DNA from: Hydrocarboniclastica marina
Lineage (GTDB): Bacteria > Pseudomonadota > Gammaproteobacteria > Pseudomonadales > Oleiphilaceae
Length of the DNA stretch: 64,000 bases
Assembly (NCBI RefSeq): GCF_004851605.1
Contig: NZ_CP031093.1
Coordinates: 496,001 to 560,000, forward strand
Direction of reading: 5' to 3'
The notes beneath the pieces are model-generated. The model saw nothing but the letters and a program-made list of their open reading frames with translations, was not told the origin of the DNA and did no database searches. Numbering within the stretch: the first letter of the stretch is position 1; each line of letters starts with the position of its first letter. Below are positions 8,412-17,431 of the stretch, piece by piece. Position numbers and translations under genes: made by a program.

Positions 8412-10487
8412 ATGACCGATCTTGCCGACCTTGAAGTCCAGGTCCTTAAAGGCGTCGGGGCGAGTCTCGCCCAGCGCTTGGCGAAGCTTGGCATTGTGTC
8501 GCTGCAGGATCTTCTGTTTCATCTTCCCCACCGTTATGAGGACCGTACCCGCGTCAGGCCAATCGGCAGCCTCAACGTGGGTGATACCGCGGTTGTTGAG
8601 GGCCAGGTGCTGGTCTGTGAAATGGTCCTGGGCCGCAGGCGGAGCCTGCAGGTAACTATCCGGGATGACACCGGTTTCCTGGTGCTGCGGTTCTTCCACT
8701 TCAATGCGGCCCAGAAACGGCACCTTGAGGAAAGTACGCGGATACGCTGTTTCGGCGAGATTCGTCCCGGCCGTGCCGGTCTTGAGTTCTATCACCCCGA
8801 GTATGAGCTGGAACCCAAACCCCTCGGAGCGCCCGGTACAGAAACCCTGACGCCCGTCTATCCCTTGACCGAAGGTATCCAGCAGCCGCGTCTCCGGACC
8901 CTTTGCTACCAGGCGCTCGACTGGTTGCAGCGCTATCCGGTACGGGAGTGGCTGCCAGACTGGTTACTCCAGCAGTATCAATTGCCGCCTATCAATGACG
9001 CTCTCCGGCTGGTCCACGTGCCACCGGCTTCCGCCAACACTGTTCAGCTCATGGACGGGCAGCATCCTGCGCAGCAGCGCCTGGTCATGGAAGAGTTGTT
9101 GGCCCACCACCTGAGCCTGCTCCACCTGCGCCAGCAGGTGCGGTCGATGCGTGCACTGCCACTGAAGCGTCCAGGCCCACTCGCCGAAGCCTTCCTGGAG
9201 CAGTTACCCTTCACCCTGACCGGGGCCCAGCGTCGTGTCGCCGATGAGATTGCAACTGATCTGGGCCAGCCGCTACCCATGCTGCGTCTGGTGCAGGGCG
9301 ACGTGGGCTCCGGCAAAACGGTTATTGCCGCGTTGGCGTCTTTGCAAGCGGTGCACTCAGGTGCACAGGTCGCCCTGATGGCGCCGACTGAGATTCTGGC
9401 CGAGCAGCACTGGCAAAATTTCCAGCAATGGTTCGCGCCCCTGGGTATCGAAATGGCCTGGCTCTCGGGAAAAGTAAAAGGCCGGACGCGGCAGTCGACG
9501 CTGGCCGCCATTGAGGGCGGGCAGGCCCAGGTGATCATCGGAACCCACGCCATTTTCCAGGACGACGTACGGTTTGACCGGTTGGCGCTTGCGATCATTG
9601 ATGAACAGCATCGCTTTGGCGTGCACCAGCGCCTGGCTTTGCGGGACAAAGGCCATGCGGGCGGTCTGGTGCCGCATCAATTGATCATGACCGCCACGCC
9701 CATACCCCGAACCCTGGCCATGAGCGCCTACGCGGACCTCGATACTTCGGTGATTGACGAGCTACCGCCAGGCCGTAAACCGATCGAGACCATTGCCGTG
9801 CCCGACAGCCGCCGGGCCGAAATCCTCCAGCGGGTCCGAAGTGCCTGCAGCGAAGGGCGGCAGGCGTACTGGGTGTGCACCCTTATCGAAGAGTCCGAAA
9901 CGCTGCAGGCGCAAGCTGCCGAAGCCGCCGCATTGGAACTCGCCGCGGCCCTGCCGGAGTTGACCGTCGGGCTGGTCCATGGCCGCCTGAAAGCTGCCGA
10001 GAAGGCCGATATCATGGCGCGGTTCAAGGCCGGGGCGGTGGATGTTCTGGTGGCCACGACCGTTATTGAGGTGGGGGTGGACGTGCCGGATGCATCCCTC
10101 ATCATCATTGAAAATCCGGAGCGGCTCGGCCTCGCGCAGCTGCATCAGTTACGCGGGCGAGTCGGCCGCGGCCACGCGGCCAGCTTCTGCGTGCTGCTCT
10201 TCCATCCGCCCTTGTCCCAGAACGGCAAGGCTCGCCTGCAGGTCTTGCGGGACAGCCAGGACGGTTTCACCATTGCAGAGAAGGATCTCGAGATACGCGG
10301 CCCGGGTGAGGTTCTGGGCACCCGCCAAACAGGGCTTCTACAGTTCCGGATAGCCGAGTTTGAACGGGACCAGGGCTGGATTGAGGAGATTCGCGAGCAG
10401 GCCCCCAAACTGATGGATGACGCCGTAAGGGTCGAGGCACTGATCCGTCGCTGGCTCGGCGACAGGGTTCGCTATGGCGATGTCTGA
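8412..10487 (+). CDS. recG: ATP-dependent DNA helicase RecG
   Basis: A 691-residue superfamily 2 helicase that remodels stalled forks and branched DNA. The N-terminal wedge/OB domain begins VLKGVGASLAQRLAKLGI and contains FLVLRFFHFN. Walker A is GDVGSGKT at about residues 296-303, and the Walker B box reads DEQH at about 397-400, the RecG hallmark. Motif VI and the C-terminal QLRGRVGRG segment are present. Length matches E. coli RecG (693). No strong ribosome binding site precedes the ATG, so translation probably depends on coupling to oxyR, whose stop is 7 bases upstream. Confidence 0.97.
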   Translation: MTDLADLEVQVLKGVGASLAQRLAKLGIVSLQDLLFHLPHRYEDRTRVRPIGSLNVGDTAVVEGQVLVCEMVLGRRRSLQVTIRDDTGFLVLRFFHFNAAQKRHLEESTRIRCFGEIRPGRAGLEFYHPEYELEPKPLGAPGTETLTPVYPLTEGIQQPRLRTLCYQALDWLQRYPVREWLPDWLLQQYQLPPINDALRLVHVPPASANTVQLMDGQHPAQQRLVMEELLAHHLSLLHLRQQVRSMRALPLKRPGPLAEAFLEQLPFTLTGAQRRVADEIATDLGQPLPMLRLVQGDVGSGKTVIAALASLQAVHSGAQVALMAPTEILAEQHWQNFQQWFAPLGIEMAWLSGKVKGRTRQSTLAAIEGGQAQVIIGTHAIFQDDVRFDRLALAIIDEQHRFGVHQRLALRDKGHAGGLVPHQLIMTATPIPRTLAMSAYADLDTSVIDELPPGRKPIETIAVPDSRRAEILQRVRSACSEGRQAYWVCTLIEESETLQAQAAEAAALELAAALPELTVGLVHGRLKAAEKADIMARFKAGAVDVLVATTVIEVGVDVPDASLIIIENPERLGLAQLHQLRGRVGRGHAASFCVLLFHPPLSQNGKARLQVLRDSQDGFTIAEKDLEIRGPGEVLGTRQTGLLQFRIAEFERDQGWIEEIREQAPKLMDDAVRVEALIRRWLGDRVRYGDV

Positions 10488-10625
10488 TGTATGCCCAGGG
10501 CGGCAGGGGCCAGTCTGGCGCGCAGGCAATAGGTGTGGAAGCGCACTAAATCAACTATTACATCCGTGCCATCGTTCATCATCTGATATAACATCGTCCC
10601 ACTTTTTATCACAGGAGCGGTCACC

Positions 10626-12011
10626 ATGAGTTCCCTTCCCGCTGCACTGAGTGAGGTTTTCGCAAAAAGTCCGGAGCCTCTGGATCCGGAACTGGTTACG
10701 CGAGATGAAGCCGGGGATGGCGTCGAGCTGATAATGATTCTGCTGTCGGACACCATGGGCCACCTGCAGGTTATTCAGCGAGCCGATGCATTACTCGACA
10801 TCGACACACTCAACCGTGAACTGGGCCGCCAACTTGAGGCGATCCCGCGTGCGGAGGCGTCCCGTCTGCGGACGCGCCTGCAACTACCCGGTATACCTGC
10901 TGTTCCAGGCCTGACCGGCTACGAGACCGTGCTTGACAAGACAGTAGCCGAGGCCGGGTCGAGCCAGCGTTTCATTATCGACAGCGGTGTGGAAGATACG
11001 CTGCTGCGATTCCAGCCCGTGGAGTATACCGGGCTCTGTGGCCGGTTCCGGACACTCGCCTGCGCCATTCCCCTGACTGACATCGCGGTAAACTTCGGCG
11101 AGCCGGAGCACGACAGTACTCAAATTAACCGGGCCCTGCAGCGTTTCACCAGCCTGCGGATCAAGCAGCGGCTGGAAGATACCCTGGAGCTTCCGCCACT
11201 GCCGGAAACCGCGCAGCGCATCATTCACCTGCGGGTGGACCCCAACGCCGAGGTCGGTGATCTGGCGGATGTGGTGGAAGCCGACCCAAGTCTGGCAGCA
11301 CAGGTGGTCAGCTGGGCCAATTCCTCCTTCTACGCCGCACCGGGTGAAGTGCGCTCCATCTACGACGCCATTATGCGGGTACTGGGGTTCGAGCTGGTCA
11401 TGAACCTGGCCATGGGTATTTCCCTGGGTCGTACATTGAAACAACCGCGAGGGCTCCCGGAAGGCTATCTGGATTACTGGCAGCAAGCACTCTGGGTCGC
11501 GCAGGCCGCGGGGAACGTTACGGGGCTGATGCCCCGTAACCGCCGGCCTGCATTCGGGCTGGCCTACCTGTCGGGCCTATTGCACAATTTCGGCTTCCTG
11601 GTGCTGGCCCATGTGTTTCCGCCGCACCTGGCGCTGATCATTCGCTTCTCTGAGGCCAACCGGCATGTTGATACGGCCTACATTGAACACTTTCTGTTGG
11701 GCGTTACGCGCGAGCAGATCGCCGGCCAGCTTATGGAGCGCTGGGAAATGCCTGGTGAGGTGGTGACCGCACTACGGCACCAGAAGAACGAACACTATCA
11801 AGGGCTGCACGCGGACTATCCGGCGGTGTTGAGGCTGTCTCGCCAGTTGCTGCTGGCCCGCGGTATTCCCCTGGGTGCACCCGAACCCGTGTCTCAGGCG
11901 TTGATCGCGGAGCTTGGGCTGAACGAGGCTGAGCTGAACGACGCGATGGATAACCTTGTAGCCAGTCGCAGCGATATTCGCGGCCTGGCCGATATGATGA
12001 AGTCGGCCTAG
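10626..12011 (+). CDS. HDOD-domain protein with N-terminal aminoacyl-tRNA deacylase-like domain
   Basis: A 461-residue protein with two parts. Residues 1-170 resemble the YbaK/ProX-type deacylase region found in a Pseudomonas gene at the same location after oxyR-recG. The second part is an HDOD domain: ELPPLPETAQRIIHLRVDPNAEVGDLADVVEADPSLAAQVVSWANSSFY, then an SGLLHNFGFLVLAHV segment. HDOD replaces the catalytic HD pair, and LLHN here agrees with a non-catalytic scaffold, so a signalling role is likely. A good AGGAG site precedes the ATG. The call rests on family patterns; the deacylase assignment is the less certain half. Confidence 0.75.
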   Translation: MSSLPAALSEVFAKSPEPLDPELVTRDEAGDGVELIMILLSDTMGHLQVIQRADALLDIDTLNRELGRQLEAIPRAEASRLRTRLQLPGIPAVPGLTGYETVLDKTVAEAGSSQRFIIDSGVEDTLLRFQPVEYTGLCGRFRTLACAIPLTDIAVNFGEPEHDSTQINRALQRFTSLRIKQRLEDTLELPPLPETAQRIIHLRVDPNAEVGDLADVVEADPSLAAQVVSWANSSFYAAPGEVRSIYDAIMRVLGFELVMNLAMGISLGRTLKQPRGLPEGYLDYWQQALWVAQAAGNVTGLMPRNRRPAFGLAYLSGLLHNFGFLVLAHVFPPHLALIIRFSEANRHVDTAYIEHFLLGVTREQIAGQLMERWEMPGEVVTALRHQKNEHYQGLHADYPAVLRLSRQLLLARGIPLGAPEPVSQALIAELGLNEAELNDAMDNLVASRSDIRGLADMMKSA

Positions 12012-12028
12012 TGTCCCGTCCGGGACAC
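12008..12028. repeat. Short perfect hairpin at HDOD stop codon
   Basis: GTGTCCCG and CGGGACAC form an 8-base-pair perfect stem with a two-base TC loop, overlapping the stop codon of the HDOD gene. No T tract follows, so it is not a standard terminator. The preceding CTAG and the stem share 16 of 17 bases with the left arm of an inverted repeat at 63557. Confidence 0.4.
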
Positions 12029-12083
12029 CGAGGGCCGTCCCGGCATCGAATCCTCGAGTCTCGTTACGACGGCTCAGGCTTTG

Positions 12084-12539
12084 TTACAGCGGGTGGTGAC
12101 GGATCGCCCTTGCTGCGTCCCGAATTTTTTCCTGGTGCTGTTCCTCAAGCGCCAGGCGCTCATTGTCCTGGCGCCTGATGTCCCGCCGATCAGCCTGACC
12201 GCGTGCTTCGTGGGTATGCATATGGGCCGTTTGTTCGGCCATCTCGCGGAATACCCGGTAGGGTTCCTGGTCGAGTAGCTCCGGCCCCAGCACCTGAAGC
12301 AGCCCGTGCAGGCGAATGCTTGCCTCCGCCAGATCAACCTGCTCCTGCTCCACCGCCATTGCAATGACCCGTACGCTCTGGATAGCGTCCCGCCTGCGGT
12401 CCTGCTGGGCGCGGTCACGCCGCGTTTGCTGGCTGCGGTCGGCATTCAGTTTTTTCAGGCGGCCCGCAATAAACAGAACCAGTGCGCCACAGACGACTAC
12501 GCCCGCCAGAATTAAAATCCACTGCATCATTGTACTCAT
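12084..12539 (-). CDS. DUF2489 membrane-anchored protein
   Basis: A 151-residue protein with one N-terminal membrane helix (about residues 7-27, WILILAGVVVCGALVLFIAG) followed by a charged cytoplasmic tail. The conserved region DAIQSVRVIAMAVEQEQVDLAEASIRLHGLLQVLG fits the DUF2489 family, which is common in marine gammaproteobacteria and has no known function. The C-terminal part is rich in Arg, Gln and Glu and probably helical. It lies 33 bases downstream of the molybdopterin oxidoreductase on the same strand, so the two may be co-transcribed, but a functional link is not evident. Confidence 0.75.
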   Translation of the reverse strand: MSTMMQWILILAGVVVCGALVLFIAGRLKKLNADRSQQTRRDRAQQDRRRDAIQSVRVIAMAVEQEQVDLAEASIRLHGLLQVLGPELLDQEPYRVFREMAEQTAHMHTHEARGQADRRDIRRQDNERLALEEQHQEKIRDAARAIRHHPL

Positions 12540-12572
12540 CCATGCGCTCCTGGCATCGAACGGGTTTCAGGC

Positions 12573-14924
12573 TTACTCAGAGAGCGTCGCCGCCGGGTTA
12601 TCTTCGTTGTATTGCCGCGACTTTCCAGGGGCGCGTCGTGCGCCTGTCGCGGGGCTGCTGGATGGCACCGGCGTAAGCCACACATATTGTCCGTTGAGTA
12701 CCGAAACACCGCTGACCGGGTCAACCTGATGGTCGTCAATCAAATCGTTGACGCTGGCCCCGGCATGCGCTTCGGCTACCGCCAGTCGGGTGCCCTGGCC
12801 GTCGTGTCCCCAGCCGTGGGGAATGCTCACGACACCGGCCATAATCCGGTCGCTCACCTCCACTGGCAGCACAATGCGGCCCACATCGCTGTGCGCCTGC
12901 ACGCTCTGACCATCGGTCAGGCCAAGCCGTGCGGCATCAGCGGGGTTCACTACGGCGGTGCAGCGTGATTTCCCCTTAACCAGGCGGCGGCTGTTGTGCA
13001 TCCAGGAGTTGTTGCTGCGCAGTTGTCTGCGACCGATCAGTTGCAGCGCGTCAGCCGGCGGCGGGTTATCAAGACGCGCCTGCAGCCTTTCAACGTCTGC
13101 CAGATACCGGCGTGGCGCCAGGTTGATCTTGCCGTCGTGCGTTTGCAGACGTTGCGGCAGGCTGGGGCGGAGCGGGCCCAGGTCGATCCCGTGGGGATTC
13201 TTGCGCAACTTTCCGAGGCTGAGCCCCTTTGGCAGCGATCGCCCGGGTCTGCCGTAGGGCCCCATGTCCAATAGCTCGCGTAGCCAGTGTTTGCGCGGCA
13301 GTAATCGAGTCAGGCTGTCGAAGCCCGGCTCAAGCAAGCCGCCACCCGGTAGCACCTTGACCCCATAAGGGCCCGTGCGCAAGAGCAGATCGGTGAGCCG
13401 GTCCGGCCCCAGCAGCTTCATCAATTTCCAGCTGATGCTGTCCTGCCAGCCGCGCTTCTTCTCGGCGCTGAGGCGCTGCCCCAGTTCGAGCATTATCTCC
13501 CAGTCGGTCCGCGCGTCCGGCGCCGGCTCAAACAGCGCATCGGCAAACTTGGCCACATTGCGCACCGCCAGCGCGTTGAATATCAGGTCGTAATGGCTCC
13601 GCTCAAGGCTGGCAACCGGCGGCAGGATAATATCGGCGTGGCGATTGGTTTCGTTCAGGTAGTAATCCACGGAAACCATGAAGTCGAGTTGTGCAAAGGC
13701 CTGTTCCAGACGACGCCCGTTGGGGCTGGATAGCGCCGGGTTGCCCGCCACCGCCACAAACGCCCGGATCTGGCCCTCGCCCGGCGTTAGAATCTCATCG
13801 GCCATGGTGCTGGACGGGAATTCACCGCCGAACTCAGGCAGGCCCCGAACCCGGCTGTATCTGCGGCCGAAATGGCCTTTCTGGCCGCTCAGCCCGCCAA
13901 GCGTTACCAGATCCACCGCGGGCGCAGTAAACAGCATGCCGCCGGGCCGGTCGAGTTTGCCGGTAAGTATGTTGAGCACGTATAGCAGCCAGGTGGCGAC
14001 GCCGCCATGGGCCTGCGTGCTGGTGCCCATGCGGCCATAGATGAGCGCTCTGGGCGTGTTCGCCAGATCGCGTGTCAGCTCTCGCACAGCCTGGGCATCG
14101 ATGCCGGTATGGACGCTGACTTTCTCCGGCGTAAAGGGTCCCGCTGCCAGCCGGACCAGGTCCAGGTCCTTGAGCCAGCCCTGCTGGTTTGCAGTCTGAG
14201 CCAGCCCTTCGGCAAAAACCGTGTTCACCATGGCCATCAGGAGCAGTGCATCGCTGCCGGGGCGGATGTAGTGAAACGCATCGGCACGGTCCGCTGTTTC
14301 TGTACGGCGCGGGTCGATAGCGACAAAGCGCCCGCCCCGGGCCTGCAGGTCTTTGAGCCTGCCGCGAAAGTCGGGCACCGTCATCAGGCTGCCGTTGGAG
14401 GCCATGGGGTTGGCACCGATGCAGATAAAGAGGTCGGTGTGGTCGATGTCAGGTATGGGAAACAGCGCTTGATGGCCGAACAGCTCCAGGTTCGCCAGCA
14501 TGTGTGGCAGCTGGTCATTGGAGGTCGCCGAGAAGCGGTTGTGGGTCCCCAGGGCCTGCAGAAAGGGCATCATCGCCAGCATGGCGCCGTGGTTGTGGAC
14601 GTTGGGGTTGCCCAGGTAAACGCCGATGGCGTTGCGCCCGTGTATCTTCTGGATGCCAGCGAGACGGGTTGCCACGGTGGAGAAGGCCTCTTCCCAGCTG
14701 ATTTCCTCCCAGGCATCGCCGTTTCTGCGCAAGGGCGTACGGAGCCGGTCCGGGTCTTCGTGGACATCTTGCAGCGCCAGTGCCTTGGGGCAGATGTAGC
14801 CCCGGCTAAAGCGATCTTCCGTATCGCCCCGGATCGATGTGATCTTGCCCTGCTCGACTTCGATGGCGAGGCCGCAGGTGGCCTCACAGAGGTTGCAGGT
14901 ACGGAAGTGGGTGCCGGTCTGCAT
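12573..14924 (-). CDS. Molybdopterin-dependent oxidoreductase (DMSO reductase superfamily)
   Basis: A 783-residue catalytic subunit of the Mo-bisMGD family. The N-terminal [4Fe-4S] motif is CNLCEATCG followed by GYICPKA, giving C-x2-C-x3-C-xn-C. The second domain contains IGVYLGNPNVHNHG and FICIGANPMASNGSL, and the C-terminal dinucleotide-binding domain contains NNSWMHNSRRLVKGKSRC and SIPHGWGHD. There is no Tat twin-arginine start, so the enzyme is probably cytoplasmic. The ATG at 14924 has GGAGA just upstream; an upstream frame extension lacks family similarity. The region where a Cys or Sec ligand to molybdenum is expected reads FSATSNDQ, with no Cys. No electron-transfer subunit or FdhD-like chaperone is adjacent, so substrate and partner are unknown. 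Confidence 0.85.
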   Translation of the reverse strand: MQTGTHFRTCNLCEATCGLAIEVEQGKITSIRGDTEDRFSRGYICPKALALQDVHEDPDRLRTPLRRNGDAWEEISWEEAFSTVATRLAGIQKIHGRNAIGVYLGNPNVHNHGAMLAMMPFLQALGTHNRFSATSNDQLPHMLANLELFGHQALFPIPDIDHTDLFICIGANPMASNGSLMTVPDFRGRLKDLQARGGRFVAIDPRRTETADRADAFHYIRPGSDALLLMAMVNTVFAEGLAQTANQQGWLKDLDLVRLAAGPFTPEKVSVHTGIDAQAVRELTRDLANTPRALIYGRMGTSTQAHGGVATWLLYVLNILTGKLDRPGGMLFTAPAVDLVTLGGLSGQKGHFGRRYSRVRGLPEFGGEFPSSTMADEILTPGEGQIRAFVAVAGNPALSSPNGRRLEQAFAQLDFMVSVDYYLNETNRHADIILPPVASLERSHYDLIFNALAVRNVAKFADALFEPAPDARTDWEIMLELGQRLSAEKKRGWQDSISWKLMKLLGPDRLTDLLLRTGPYGVKVLPGGGLLEPGFDSLTRLLPRKHWLRELLDMGPYGRPGRSLPKGLSLGKLRKNPHGIDLGPLRPSLPQRLQTHDGKINLAPRRYLADVERLQARLDNPPPADALQLIGRRQLRSNNSWMHNSRRLVKGKSRCTAVVNPADAARLGLTDGQSVQAHSDVGRIVLPVEVSDRIMAGVVSIPHGWGHDGQGTRLAVAEAHAGASVNDLIDDHQVDPVSGVSVLNGQYVWLTPVPSSSPATGARRAPGKSRQYNEDNPAATLSE

Positions 14925-15110
14925 GGGGTTTCTCCGGGGTCGGCTTATCGTGGGCGGGCTCGCCAGCTCGTCGTCGAGATTATCAGCAAAGCGGTAAAAG
15001 CCTCCAGCCGCTTGGTCGCACCGAACCTTTAATAGCAAAATCATATACCGCATAATGAAACATGGAACTCACGGCTATGCCCATCCAACGATTTCAGGAG
15101 AATGATCGCA

Positions 15111-15863
15111 ATGTCAATCGATGAAGTTCAGCGCGAAGTTTCGGGTCGGGTACTGGTGCTTACCCTCAACCGCCCGACCAAGAAAAACGCTCTGACGGTA
15201 CCTATGTATCGGGCTCTTTCCGATTACGTCATGGAGGGGGACAGGGATCCGGCTATTGGTGCGATCCTGCTTCAGGCCAAGGGGGACAGCTTCAGCGCCG
15301 GCAACGACATGGATGATTTCAGAAAACGTGCGGAGGCTTCCGAGCCCGGTTCCAGTGCGGGCCTTGACTTCATTGAGGTCCTGCTGGGGTGTGATACACC
15401 GGTAGTCGCCAGTGTACAGGGACGAGCTATCGGCATAGGCACGACCATGCTGCTGCACTGCGATTTTGTTGTGGCCGACAACAGCGCCCGCTTCAGTACA
15501 CCGTTCGTGGATCTTGGCCTCTGTCCGGAAGCGGCTTCGTCCTTGCTAATGCCGCTGATGCTGGGCTTTCGACGTGCGAACGACCTGCTTCTGGCCGGGG
15601 AGATGCTGAGCGCGGAGCAGGCGCTGGACTGCCAGCTGGTGAGCCGGCTATGCGAACCCGAAGCCCTTGCGACGGCAGCTCATGAGTTGGCCGTGAAACT
15701 GGCGGCCAAGCCCGCGGGGTCGATGCGACTGAGCAAATCCCTGATGCGACGTTACTGGCGTGACGCCATTCGTGAAGCAATCCATCTCGAGCGCGAGCAT
15801 TTTTCCGAGTGCCTGCAGTCGCCGGACTGCCGTGCGGCTTTAGACCGGTTTTTCAATCGCTGA
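15111..15863 (+). CDS. Enoyl-CoA hydratase/isomerase (crotonase) family protein
   Basis: A 250-residue crotonase-fold protein. The first oxyanion loop is FSAGNDMDDF and the second is QGRAIGIGTTMLLHCDFVVA. The position of the second catalytic acid lies in FVDLGLCPEAASSLL. The ATG at 15111 is preferred because AGGAG ends 10 bases upstream, while the ATG at 15102 is only one base from it. Members hydrate trans-2-enoyl-CoA or shift the double bond. It is divergent from the molybdopterin gene and precedes the acyl-CoA operon that starts at 16007, from which it is separated by a regulatory gap, so it may be a separate transcript. Confidence 0.9.
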   Translation: MSIDEVQREVSGRVLVLTLNRPTKKNALTVPMYRALSDYVMEGDRDPAIGAILLQAKGDSFSAGNDMDDFRKRAEASEPGSSAGLDFIEVLLGCDTPVVASVQGRAIGIGTTMLLHCDFVVADNSARFSTPFVDLGLCPEAASSLLMPLMLGFRRANDLLLAGEMLSAEQALDCQLVSRLCEPEALATAAHELAVKLAAKPAGSMRLSKSLMRRYWRDAIREAIHLEREHFSECLQSPDCRAALDRFFNR

Positions 15864-15884
15864 GCGCGCCGAACTGCGACGTTG

Positions 15885-15925
15885 GGTGTTTTGAATAGTG
15901 AAACAAGATTTCGAAATTATTGACT
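15885..15925 (+). promoter_or_regulatory. Composite operator and -35 region for the SDR/ACAD/kinase operon
   Basis: GAAACAAGATTTC (15900-15912) lies just upstream of TTGACT (15920-15925), a likely -35 box; the -10 is weak. Aligned over 29 bases without gaps, this site matches the operator at 23325 at 20 positions, including the shared block AGTGAAAC and TTTCG. It lies in the 143-base gap before the 16007 gene. Confidence 0.5.
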
Positions 15926-16006
15926 TAAACGCGTAACGCGTGACAAATTAACGCTCAATAAATAAAACACGTAATGCCAGACTGCCTGGCGAAAGTGAGG
16001 GGCGTT

Positions 16007-16813
16007 ATGAGATTTCAGGACCGTGTAGCGCTTATTACCGGTGCCGGGAGCGGCATTGGCCGCGCCACAGCTCGTCGCCTGGCTGCTGAAGGCGCTCGGC
16101 TGGCGCTGGTGGACTGGAGTGGCGACGGCCTCGAAGACACCGTCGCTGCCATAAGACAGGATAGCGCTGGTACGGCCGGTGCCGATGACACCCTCTGGAC
16201 CGGCATTATCGATGTATCCGATGAAGCCGCGGTGGAGCGCTGCGTCAGCGATGTGATCAAGGCTTTTGGCCGGATAGACGTGCTCTGCAACAACGCCGGT
16301 ATTTCCGGCGGGCACCTGCCTGTTACCGAGCAGAGCACCAGCGAATGGCAGCGCGTGCTCGGCGTAAACCTCGCTGGCCCCATGCTGATGATCAAGAACG
16401 TCGCGCCCCACATGCAGGCACAGGGCGGCGGCGCGATCGTCAACACAGCCTCGGTGGCCGGCATTCGCTCAGGCGCCGGCGGCAACGCTTACAGCGCGTC
16501 AAAGGCGGGACTGATCAACCTGACCATGACCACTGCCTGCGACCTGGGCAGCTACAGCATCCGCGTGAATGCGGTCTGTCCCGGACTGATCGAAACCGGA
16601 ATGACGCGCCCCGTATTCGAATACGCCCGCAGCAACGATAAAGAGCACAAGTTGGGCTCGCGCTGCGAGCTGCGCCGCTACGGCCGGCCGGAAGAAATCG
16701 CCGCCGCCATTGCTTTCCTTGCTAGTGACGACGCCAGCTATATCACCGGTCAGGCGCTTCCGGTTGATGGCGGCAATACGGCCTCGCTGAACATGCCGGG
16801 CATGAAGGTCTGA
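16007..16813 (+). CDS. Classical short-chain dehydrogenase/reductase
   Basis: A 268-residue classical SDR. The cofactor motif TGAGSGIG is at about residues 12-19, NNAG at about 90, and the active-site Ser and YSASK (Tyr-x3-Lys) follow VNTASVAGIRSG. The Asp after the second strand (LVDWSG) favours NAD over NADP. The ATG at 16007 has GAGGGG closely upstream; an in-frame ATG at 15974 would add 11 residues before the usual start. It is the first gene of an operon with a thioesterase, an ACAD10/11-type dehydrogenase, another SDR, a kinase and a SurE phosphatase, so it may oxidise or reduce a hydroxy/keto acyl-CoA. Confidence 0.92.
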   Translation: MRFQDRVALITGAGSGIGRATARRLAAEGARLALVDWSGDGLEDTVAAIRQDSAGTAGADDTLWTGIIDVSDEAAVERCVSDVIKAFGRIDVLCNNAGISGGHLPVTEQSTSEWQRVLGVNLAGPMLMIKNVAPHMQAQGGGAIVNTASVAGIRSGAGGNAYSASKAGLINLTMTTACDLGSYSIRVNAVCPGLIETGMTRPVFEYARSNDKEHKLGSRCELRRYGRPEEIAAAIAFLASDDASYITGQALPVDGGNTASLNMPGMKV

Positions 16814-16860
16814 TACAGGCCCCGGCACCCGTCTGACACGTAGTAGAGGAACCAGAGTTC

Positions 16861-17322
16861 ATGACAGACCAGGGTCAACCACAGGCTATTGATCAGCGAT
16901 TGCTGGGCGACGGCCACGAACTGCCTGGATTCCACGCCCTGCTGGGCTACCGCCAGGCCAGTTGGGAAGAGGGCCGGGCGGTTATCGAGCTGACCATTGA
17001 TCAACGCCACATCAATCTTGGCGGTGTGATCCACGGTGGCGTGATCACGTCGCTGCTGGACATTGCCTGCGCCGAAGCCGGAACCTGGTGCCCCTATCCC
17101 GGGCGCATGCGTAAAGCCATCACGCTCTCCCTGACCACGACTTTTACCGGGCAGTGCAGTGGCGGCACAATCAGGGTTGTTGGGACCAAGCGCGCCGGCG
17201 GAACCCGTATTTTCAATAGCAGTGGTGAGGTCTTCGACGAGGAGGGGCGCCTGCTGGCGTTCGGTGAAGGCACCTTTCGAATCCGCTCGGGCAGTGAAAA
17301 GCCCGAAGGCGTTCCCATTTGA
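16861..17322 (+). CDS. PaaI-family hotdog thioesterase
   Basis: A 153-residue hotdog-fold protein. The signature HINLGGVIHGGVITSLLDIACAEAG matches the PaaI/YigI group, with the Gly-rich HGG turn and the Asp on the long helix. Such enzymes hydrolyse acyl-CoA thioesters and often relieve CoA sequestration in catabolic operons. It follows the SDR by 47 bases on the same strand. The substrate is likely an intermediate of the surrounding acyl-CoA pathway, which is inference from position. Confidence 0.88.
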   Translation: MTDQGQPQAIDQRLLGDGHELPGFHALLGYRQASWEEGRAVIELTIDQRHINLGGVIHGGVITSLLDIACAEAGTWCPYPGRMRKAITLSLTTTFTGQCSGGTIRVVGTKRAGGTRIFNSSGEVFDEEGRLLAFGEGTFRIRSGSEKPEGVPI

Positions 17323-17431
17323 CGGCCGGGCGCAGGCCTGGCTCTGATCGAGCTACACAGCAGGCTCAAGCGGCCGCAAAGACTTAACAACTACAACACG
17401 CTGATTCCTACCCAAGGAGGCATAAAAGCCC

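Noticed and set aside
15920-15949. ACGCGT repeated twice just after a TTGACT box, considered as an extra operator.
   Set aside because: Two 6-base copies in this short gap are not distinctive, and no other promoter in the window has the pattern.
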